Below are positions 56,070-64,000 of a stretch of DNA of 64,000 nucleotides, piece after piece. The notes under the pieces were generated by a model. It did not search any database. It saw only the letters and a program-made list of their open reading frames with translations, and was not told where the DNA came from. The stretch is from Brassica napus. Its lineage: Eukaryota > Streptophyta > Magnoliopsida > Brassicales > Brassicaceae. The position numbers and the translations under genes are program-made. The stretch's first letter is position 1, and each line of letters begins with the position of its first letter. The stretch lies in assembly GCF_020379485.1 (NCBI RefSeq), contig NW_026016779.1, positions 1 through 64,000 of the forward strand. Reading direction: 5' to 3'.

Positions 56070-58848
56070 ACATTACCCTTCTTTACCCTTCTTTACTAGA
56101 TGTTCAAGACCTGGTGGTGGATGCATGTGTACTTCATCTTCCAACTCTCTTTGTAGGAATGCATTCTTCACATCCATTTGCCACAAATCCCACTCAAGAT
56201 TCACAGCTAAAGATAATACAATCCTGATAGTATGAAGTTTAGCCACAGGAGCAAAGGTCTCAACATAGTCCTCACCATATGTCTGAGTAAATCCTCTTGC
56301 CACCAACCTAGACTTGCGCCTCTCTATTCTTCCATCAGGATGAAACTTGATTGTGAACACCCATTTACTAGTCACTGCCTTCTTCCCTTTAGGCAGCTCA
56401 CTCTCATACCACGTTTCATTCTTAATCATGGCTCCGGACTCATCAGCAACTGAATCTCTCCACTCCTTTAAAGCTATAGCTTCTTCATATGTCCTTGGAA
56501 TATAGCTCTCATCCAAGCTTACTGTGAAGGCTGTATGCTCGTCCGGAAACTCTGCAAAGGAACACATAGCTTGAGAAGGATGCTCCACAGCCTGGGCATT
56601 GTAGTACACTCTCGTGTTTACCCAGTTGGAAGCGTACCCTTGTGCTCCTCCTTAGCTCCTGAACTTGTTCTTCTTGTGGCTCTTTCCCATCTTCACTTGA
56701 TTGAGCACCACTCTCATTTGACCCATTAGGATCTCCTTCCCACTCTCCACTCTCATCTGAGCCAGTAGACTCTCTTTGCCCATCTCCACTAGACTGAGCA
56801 CCACTCTCTACTTCCTGTGTCACTTCTTGATTATGCTGGCCTGAATCTTCTTGATTTTGCACTTGCTCATGAGATTCAGTTCCATTCCCCCTCTCATGAT
56901 CAAGAGGAGTTGTTTTTTCAGCTTCACTAGTCGGATTGGAAGACTCTCTTCTTCCAGATTCCTGATCCTGGGGATAACCCTATCCCTAGCTTCTCCAACA
57001 GCACCCTAAGTGTTGTTGCTCTATCAGATGGAGCTTGAGACAAATCCTTCAGATTTTCCCACTCATTTTCTTCATAATACCCTTTTGATTCAATAAACTT
57101 CACTTCTCTAGATACCATCACTCTCCTTGCTTCAGGATCATAGCACTTGTATCCCTTCTGAGTGATAGAGTATCCAATGAACATAGCCTTAGTACTCTTT
57201 GCCTCCAGCTTGTTTCTCTGTTCTCCTGGAGTCATGACATAGCATACACACCCAAATACTCGTAGGTGATCAATAAAAGGCTTGCTCTTATTCAGCACCT
57301 CAAATGGAGACAGATTCTTCAGTATCTTGGTTGGGACCCGGTTGATGAGATAGCAAGCAGTCTGTACAGCATCTCCCCAAAACCGTTTTGGGACATTTGC
57401 ATGAAACATCATCGACCTAGCAACCTCCATCAAGTGCCTATTCTTCCTCTCAGCTACACCATTCTGCTGTGGTGTGTAGGGACAACTGGTTTGATGCACA
57501 ATCCCATGCTTGGCTAGATGACTCTTGAAGGCATTGCTGATGTATTCACCTCCGTTGTCTGATCTCAGTACCTTCACAGTAGCATTGTATTGATTAGATA
57601 CATATGCTTGGGAGTTCATAAAAGCTTCTAGCACCCTATCTTTAGATGGAAGCAATGTGAGCCATGTATACTTAGACTTCTCATCAATGAATGTCACAAA
57701 GTATTTATGGCTGTCTCTAGACATGCATGGAGCGGTCCACACGTCCGAGTGAACTAGATCAAAGCAATGATCATAAGTAGTCTCAGATGTTGGGAAAACA
57801 GTCCTACAATGCTTTCCTAATATGCATGCTTCACAATCCAGGTGATTGAATGACATATTAGGGATTATCAATTCAATGGAACGAGCATGAGGATGTCCTA
57901 ATCTAGCATGCCAAGTAATACTATCAATCTTCTCAGCAGTACTACTCAAGCAAATAGAATCAAAGGGATTAGAGGTCTTAGCCAAGTCGAGGTGGTATAG
58001 CTGGTTCTTGCTGTCTCCTCTGCCAATGACTCTCCCAGTCTTCAAATCTTGAAACTCAACTTCATCAGGTCTGAATACTACTTGACAACCAAGATCAATG
58101 GTAGCTTTCTTCACAGATAATAGATTTGAAGTGAACTGAGGCATGTAGAAGGCAGCCGTGTCCTTCTCAAACAGTTTGAGCTTTCCCACTCCTTCTATTG
58201 GGATCATGGCACCATTAGCTATCATAACACTCCCTGTTGCAGCCTTGATCTCACTTATAAGCCTCCTATCACTGATCATATGATGACTTGCTCCAGAATC
58301 AATCACAATGGGTTTAGAAGCTCCGGATTGTATAGCATGCTTCTTGCTTGCTGCTAAGGCTTGTACATGTTCATGAACATTCTCCATTCCTTCCTGGTGA
58401 TGCGATCATCAGCTCCACTCCCTTTCTTCTGCTCTTTTAACACCCCACTGTCTTCTACTGATTCCCCCATGTAGGCTGAGTAAGAACACTCTCCCACAAC
58501 TCTCTTCCTACCCTTTCCTATGTTGATAGAAGCTTTGGATAGCATTCTGCACCTCCTCCTCTTCCGGAAGCCCTCACTCCTACTCCCGGTTAGCCTCCAT
58601 GAGCCCTCACTCCTACTCATGGTTAGCTTCTGGAAGCTCTCACTCCTACTCCCAGTTGGCTTCCATGAGCTCTCACTCCTACTCATGGTTAGCCTCTCAT
58701 CTTCTCTCATCATCTCATGCGCCCTTCTTATAAGCACACATATCTCTTTCATTTCAGGAAGCTGTTCCCCTCTTAGAACCATCTCCACCAGCCACCCATA
58801 TGATGACTCCATGCTCGCCAAGAGCTTCAAGACCATTTCTTGCTCTTG
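56070..58848 (-). mobile_element. Element G: truncated and decayed relative of B
   Basis: The minus-strand sequence is very similar to element B from mid gag to mid RT. Both ends are missing: RT is cut at the CentBr junction (about 56070) and gag is cut at the LTR of H (58848). No LTR of its own remains. Confidence 0.85.
56073..58836 (-). pseudogene. Element G gag-pol remnant with several frameshifts
   Basis: In the coding direction: gag C-terminal part with the same arginine-serine repeats as B (SRSESSWKPTGSRSESFQ); a one-base loss near 58380 (GTTCATGAACATG versus GTTCATGGAACATG); protease DSGASHHMISD; integrase with WHARLGHPHAR, HSDVW, RSDNGGEY and GVAERKN; a one-base gain near 56970; a net 8-base loss near 56630 before the RT region; and RT up to HLVKKG, where it stops at the satellite junction. 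The YVDD motif and RNase H are absent. Clearly non-functional; it arose from a B-family copy. Confidence 0.87.
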
Positions 58849-59447
58849 TGTAGCATCCCCATCTCTGACTTTTAGGAATGTAAAGGATTATCTGAGTTTA
58901 GAAAGGATTAAAGAAGGAGAATAAGAGATTAAGAGACAACTTCGAGACTAATGGAGAATCATAGTGAAATGAGTAAAGAGAAAGATTGTTTAGAACTATC
59001 TAATTTTTATTAAGAGATGAGATTACATATATATAGGTCCACACACTTAGGGTTTTCGAAATCATAAAGCTAAGTAAGCATGTAGAGTCAAAGAGGAGCC
59101 TAAGCTTTAATTTGAACCGGCCAATGAGTGTCTTCACACGTTTGGAGCATCTTCTTGATCCAAGACTAGATGCTCTTCCTTTCCAGCTCTTGCCAGCCTG
59201 TCCTAGCTGTCAAGCCGCGTCTCCCTTATCCTCTCAACGTTCGGATACGGTCTTGGCCGAGTGTAACTTAAGCTCAGTACATGGGAGTTACTTGGATAGT
59301 TACTTGATCCCTTTTTACCTTGTACGGATGATCACTTGTACGGCCTTGTACGGATGATCAACCCATTCCTCCTCTTCACCTCTTTGCTCTCTTTATGTTC
59401 TCAACTCCTTTGTGTCTTTACCTCAAATGTCTCAACTCTGATTAACA
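58849..59447 (-). repeat. Element H 3' LTR
   Basis: About 599 bp, TGTTAATCAGAG...GGGATGCTACA on the minus strand. The right boundary is fixed by the polypurine tract. The left boundary is inferred from where G's homology to B ends (within TGTAG, 58849-58853). It contains GTAC clusters (59322-59355). Confidence 0.75.
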
Positions 59448-59585
59448 CTCCCCCTCAAGCTTAGCTTTGTGAAAGTCTAAGCTTGGACAGCCATGAGATC
59501 TTCCTCATTAAAAACCTTACCAAGGAAAACCCATTGGGATAAAACCTTGATAAGGGAAAAAGAGTAAAGACCTCACAGCCAAAGG
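59448..59585 (-). promoter_or_regulatory. Element H polypurine tract and 3' hairpins
   Basis: The inner stem CCTTATCAAGG / CCTTGGTAAGG differs from A and C by compensated base pairs around the loop TTTTATCCCAATGGGTTTT. The second hairpin is CAAGCTTAG / CTAAGCTTG. GAGGGGGAG then meets the LTR. Confidence 0.8.
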
Positions 59586-59588
59586 GGA

Positions 59589-62500
59589 TCAGCTCCTTCT
59601 CTTCCCAAGATCAATGAGGCCCAACCTGATGTGAATGGACTCCATTGTCTTCTGTCTTGCAGCCTTGGTGAACACATCCGCTAACTGATCTTCACTTCTT
59701 GTGTAGCATGGCAAGATGACTCCTAGGATGATCATCTGCCTCACCTTGTGGCAATCAACTTCAATGTGCTTGGTTCTCTCATGGAACACCGAGTTGGAGG
59801 CAATGTGGATAGCTGCTTGGTTGTCACAATGCATGGTCATTGGCGTGGCTTGATCAATCTCCAAATGCTTCAAGATGCCTTTGATCCATACTAACTCGTT
59901 GGTGAGCTTCAGCATAGCTCTATACTCAGCTTCTGCACTTGAGCAAGACACCACCTTCTGCTTCTTACTCTTCCAAGTCACCAAGTTGCCTCCAATGAAT
60001 GTGCAATAGCCTGTGGTTGATCTCCTGTCTGCTCTATCACCAGCCCAATCCGCATCACAGTATCCCACCACTTCAGTGCTTCCATTGCAGCCCATCCATA
60101 CTCCTTGATCAGGTGAGCCGTTGAGATACATCAAGATCCTCTCTACCATGCGCCAGTGATGCTCCTTAGGCACTTGCATGTGTTGACTCACCTGATTCAC
60201 AGCAAAGCAAATGTCAGGTCTAGTTATGGTAAGATAAATCAATTTGCCAACTAGTTTTCTATAGAGTTTAGGATCCTGATAAGGCTTGCTGTCTTCAATC
60301 TCCCCCTCTCGTGGGACTTTGTAGCCATCCTCCATAGGCATCCTTGCTGTCTTGCCTCCATAAGCACCTGCACCTTTCAAAAGATCAAGTGTATATTTCC
60401 TTTGGGACATGAACAAACCTTCCTTGGATCTACATATCTCAATTCCAAGAAAGTATTTCATTTCTCCCAAGTCTTTAATCTCAAACATGGATTTAAGGAA
60501 CTCCTTGGTTGCTATGATACCCTCCTTATCACTTCCTGTGATAATGATATCATCAACATACACAAGGAGTGCAATCATACCTGAGGGGGTGGTGAGTGTG
60601 AAAAGAGTGTGATCTAGTTCAGATTTCTTGAAGCCTCGGCCATTGAGTGTGGTGCTCAGCTTGTTGTACCAAGCTCTTGGTGATTGCTTCAGCCCATAGA
60701 TAGCTTTCTTCAATCTCAACACATTCCCTCTCTTCACTAAGTGTTCAAGGCCTGGAGGTGGATGCATATACACTTCATCCTCAAGTTCACCTTGTAGAAA
60801 GGCATTCTTCACATCCATTTGCCATAACCCCCATCCAAGATTCACAGCCAAGCTTAACACAATCCGGATTGTATGTAGTTTAGCTACTGGTGCAAAGGTT
60901 TCTATGTAATCTTCTCCATAAGTTTGAGTGAAACCTCTTGCAACCAGCCTTGACTTCTTCCTCTCAATCTTTCCATCTGCCTTATACTTGATTGTGAATA
61001 TCCACTACTAGTCACAGCCTTCTTCCCTTTTGGTAACTCACTCTCATACCATGTATCATTCTTGATCATAGCTCCTGCCTCAGCTCCAACTGACTCCTTC
61101 CATTCTTTATCCATGATTGCTTCTTCATAGCTTCTTGGGATGTAATTCTCATCCAAGTTAACCATGAAGGCGCAATGTTCTTCAGGGTATTGAGCAAATG
61201 AACACACGACTTGAGAAGGATGCTCCACAGCTTGGGCATTGTAGTACACTCGCGTGTTTACCCAAGAGGAAGGATCCTTTCTCAGCCTTGTGCTTCTCCT
61301 CAATACTGGTTGTTCTTGCTCTTGAACCGGCTCATCTTGTGTAGTCGGTTCTTGTGCTTCACTCTGATGTTCTTCCTCTCCTTGGTCTTGCTCACCTTGA
61401 TGATGAGAACCTGAGTTGAACTCTCCTCCTTCCTCACTCAAGCCGACTCCTTCTTGGCCATTTTCTTGAGTTTCAGGTTCACTTCCCCCCTCATGATCAA
61501 GGTGAGGTGTTTGAGCAGCTCCACTTGGTGTAGTTGAACTCTCTTCTTGTCTTCCACTTCTTGTGGATTGATCCTGGTTCATCTTGATACCGAGACCTTC
61601 CAAAATGATTCTTAAGACTCCAGCCTTATCTGATGTGAGATCCTTCAAATCTTCTTGATTCTTCTCCTCATAGTATCCTCTTTCTTCAATGAACTTCACA
61701 TCTCTAGATACAAGCACCCTTCTAGCTTCTGGATCATAACACTTATATCCTTTTTGAGTTGTTGAGTAGCCAATGAACATTGCCTTTCTGCTTCTTGCTT
61801 CTAGCTTGTTCCTCAACTCTCCTGGTACTAGAACATAGCATAAGCATCCAAACACTCTCATGTATTCCAAGGATGGCTTGCGCTTGTTCAGAACTTCAAA
61901 TGGTGCTTGATCCTTCAACACCTTTGTAGGCATCCTGTTGATTAGATAGCACGCAGTAGATACAGCATCACTCCAGAATCTCTTAGGTACATTAGCTTGG
62001 AACATCAGTGACCGAGCCACTTCCATCAAGTGCCTGTTCTTCCTCTCAGCTACACCATTCTGTTGTGGTGTGTAGGGACAGCTTGTTTGATGAAGGATTC
62101 CATGGTGATCTAGATGACTCTTGAACGCATAGCTTGTGTACTCTCCTCCATTATCTGATCTCAAAATTTTAATCCTAGCATGATAATGGTTAGTCACATA
62201 AGCTTGAAAGTTCTTGAATGCATCTATCACCCTATCTTTTGATGGAATGAGTGTTAACCAGGTGTATTTAGATTTTTCATCAATGAATGTGACAAAATAC
62301 TTATGATTATCTCTAGAAAAACTAGGTGCAGTCCACACATCAGTATGAATCAAATCAAAGCAATTTTCATAGACAGTAGATGTTCTTGGAAACACATTCT
62401 TACAATGCTTGCCTAAAATGCAAGCCTCACACTTATTATTTTCAAAAACCACACCTGGTAACATCAAGTTTAAAGCCCTCTCATGGGGATGACCTAATCT

Positions 62501-63127
62501 AGCATGCCACAATGCATTTTTATTCAAACTAGAAGCAGAAGTAAATGAGCAGTTATAATTGGAAACAGGATCAAGCTTCTCAAGCATGTATAAGTCTCCC
62601 TTTGTAACTCCTTTTCCAATCAATTGGCTGCTCTCAATATCCTGAAACTTCACATCATTAGGACTGAATATAACATTGCAATTCAAATCAGTAGTGCATT
62701 TCTTAACTGAAAGAAGGTTTGATGTGAATTCCGGAATATAAAATGCTCTAGTGTTCTTATCAAATAGCTTTAAGTTTCCTATTCCCTTAATAGGTATCTT
62801 ATCCCCATTTGCAATCATCACACATCCATTAGTAGGTTCTATATCTTTAATCAGGTTGGTGTCACTAATCATATGATGAGATGCACCTGAATCTATAATC
62901 AATGGTTTGGATGTATTGCTAGCACTATGGCAGATGCTAATCTGTGATCTATATGCATTCATCCTAGCATTTCTATCAATGCAATGCTCAATTCCAGTCT
63001 TACTATCAATCCTAGCAATCTCAGCCACATCAGGAGTCATTTCTATAGTTCTAGCAATCATAGAAGCACCAAATGAATACCCATGAATGTTACCATTATC
63101 CTTGAGCATTTTGATGAGTGCATCCAT
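59589..63127 (-). pseudogene. Element H polyprotein remnant: protease to RNase H
   Basis: The open frame begins at an internal methionine (MDALIKMLKDNG) that is probably a gag-protease linker, not a true start. Protease: DSGASHHMISD near 62875-62910. Integrase: WHARLGHPH, CEACILGKHC, HTDVW (T where others have S), RSDNGGEY, GVAERKN. The acidic linker is followed by LRRSTRLRKDPSSW. One base is missing near 61006 (after KKAVTS), shifting frame. The correct frame then continues through RT (YVDDIIITG) and RNase H (YCDADWAGD), ending GLIDLGKRRS at 59589, the same tail as B. Gag and its start are lost. Confidence 0.88.
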
Positions 63128-63406
63128 CTCGGATCTCCTGATGAAGTCTTGATCATTGCCTCTGATATGATCATGGACCAGCCAGCTGATGGAGAAAGAG
63201 ATGGCGAGTTTAGAGATGAACCAGCTGAAGAAGATGAGGTCTTAACCATTCCTAAAGGTCCCATGACTCGAGCCAGAGCTAGGAAACTCAAAGAAACTAT
63301 TGGAGGACTAATCAGGAAGTCCTTGGAGCAAGAAGAATGTCTTGGAGGAAGCTTGATACTTCAAGATACGCTTATCACCATTCAAGCCATCTTACCATCA
63401 AGTTGA
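63128..63406 (+). pseudogene. Gypsy pol C-terminal fragment, plus strand
   Basis: A plus-strand frame runs from about 63128 with GSPDEVLIIASDMIMDQ and the tail GPMTRARARKLKETIGGL, ending at a stop near 63406. It is homologous to 4198-4433 on the opposite strand. The acidic lead and basic tail fit a gypsy pol C-terminus. The join to H at about 63128 is abrupt. Confidence 0.7.
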
Positions 63407-64000
63407 GTATCATCTAGGCTAGCAAGCTATGTGTGCTCTTTTCCTATCATTGTTTTTGTCCCATTGGGTTTTGCAATGATAGGTTTTTAACGAGGCCATA
63501 GTCTTGCTGTCTTATCACCTAGTTGATACTCTCGGACCAAACCACATGAAGAACCTTATGCTATCTTTATTTCTAAGTATTTATGTCTTTCATTTTCGAA
63601 AACTCTATCTAAGTTGTGTCTTTACTTCTACATTAATTGGAGGAGCCTGTTCCTTTAATTTCGAAATGCTTGGAGCCTGTTCCAAGCCTTTCACTATATA
63701 TATGTGTAACTCGGCAACCCTAGCATCTATCAAGTTTTCTTTCATTTAAACCTTTGTGTTTTCTTCTCCCTTGCTTTCACGAGTTAAGAGAGTGTCTGGT
63801 GTGTAGTATCCAGTCTGTTGGTGTGTAATATCCAACGCCCAAGGGCTTTAGAAAGGTGTGTCATATCCGATCTAAGTCTAGGAGTATCAAGGAGCCTTTC
63901 CGCAGCCTCTTGTGTCACCATTCGATCCACAGCCTTGATAAACTTGAGTCTTTGATTCGTTTATGCAAGGATCTATCCAAACCATCCAGAGAAGGGTCCT
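63407..64000 (+). repeat. Gypsy 3' untranslated hairpin and LTR, cut by window end
   Basis: The conserved hairpin lies at 63437-63500: arms CCTATCATTG / CAATGATAGG around TTTTTGTCCCATTGGGTTTTG. An outer stem GAGTATCATCTAGG / CCTAGTTGATACTC encloses it. The LTR follows, with TATATATATG near 63695 as a possible TATA region, and continues past 64000. About 63830-64000 aligns with the reverse complement of about 3590-3790. Confidence 0.65.

Larger units (their letters stand above)
58849..63127 (-). mobile_element. Element H: Ty1/copia element lacking its 5' end
   Basis: It has a 3' LTR, 3' hairpins, a polypurine tract and protease-to-RNase H coding on the minus strand. The 5' LTR, primer-binding site and most of gag are replaced by gypsy sequence at about 63128. 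It is a copia family distinct from A and B, with spacing of gag remnants closer to D (MDALIKMLKDNG versus IEALIKALKESG). Confidence 0.85.

Noticed and set aside
1..64000. Host protein-coding, tRNA or rRNA genes
   Set aside because: TGGTATCAGAGCC strings are primer-binding sites, not tRNA genes; no other coding frame outside retroelements has recognisable domains.

Overview
This window looks like plant centromeric DNA from Brassica. Five blocks hold a tandem satellite with a unit of about 176 bp. I recognise its consensus as CentBr, the Brassica centromere satellite; no database search was run. All monomers lie in the same orientation. Everything else I can support is LTR retrotransposon sequence. 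I see no host gene, tRNA, rRNA or CRISPR array.

Layout, left to right. 1-4433: decayed Ty3/gypsy sequence on the minus strand (gag, protease, RT, an LTR and a piece of pol C-terminus). 4434-11445: CentBr array 1. 11446-17269: element F, a complete non-autonomous LTR element, minus strand. 17270-24673: CentBr array 2. 24674-40198: element A, a Ty1/copia element split by element B (27871-37776), which is itself split by non-autonomous element C (32713-36936). 40199-42481: CentBr array 3. 42482 to about 48095: element D, a Ty1/copia element without its 3' end, carrying an antisense fragment (I) of another LTR element. About 48096-49462: CentBr array 4. 49463-54904: element E, a complete Ty1/copia element on the minus strand with one frameshift. 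54905 to about 56069: CentBr array 5. About 56070-58848: element G, a broken minus-strand relative of B. 58849 to about 63127: element H, a minus-strand Ty1/copia element without its 5' end. About 63128-64000: the 3' end of a Ty3/gypsy element on the plus strand.

The five complete elements (A, B, C, E, F) each have a matching 5-bp target duplication, and their paired LTRs are identical or nearly so by eye, so the insertions are recent. The copia polyproteins have the order gag - aspartic protease - integrase - RT - RNase H. C and F have LTRs, a tRNA-Met-type primer-binding site and a polypurine tract but no recognisable polyprotein, so they would depend on enzymes from other elements. The satellite has grown by block duplication. 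Paralogous blocks preserve the empty sites of A, D, E and F.

The most interesting signal is a hairpin upstream of the polypurine tract. It has a nearly constant self-complementary loop and stems that covary. It recurs in copia, non-autonomous and gypsy elements here. Coordinates of LTR ends in A, B, C, E and F were read base by base; junctions given as 'about' are uncertain by several bases.
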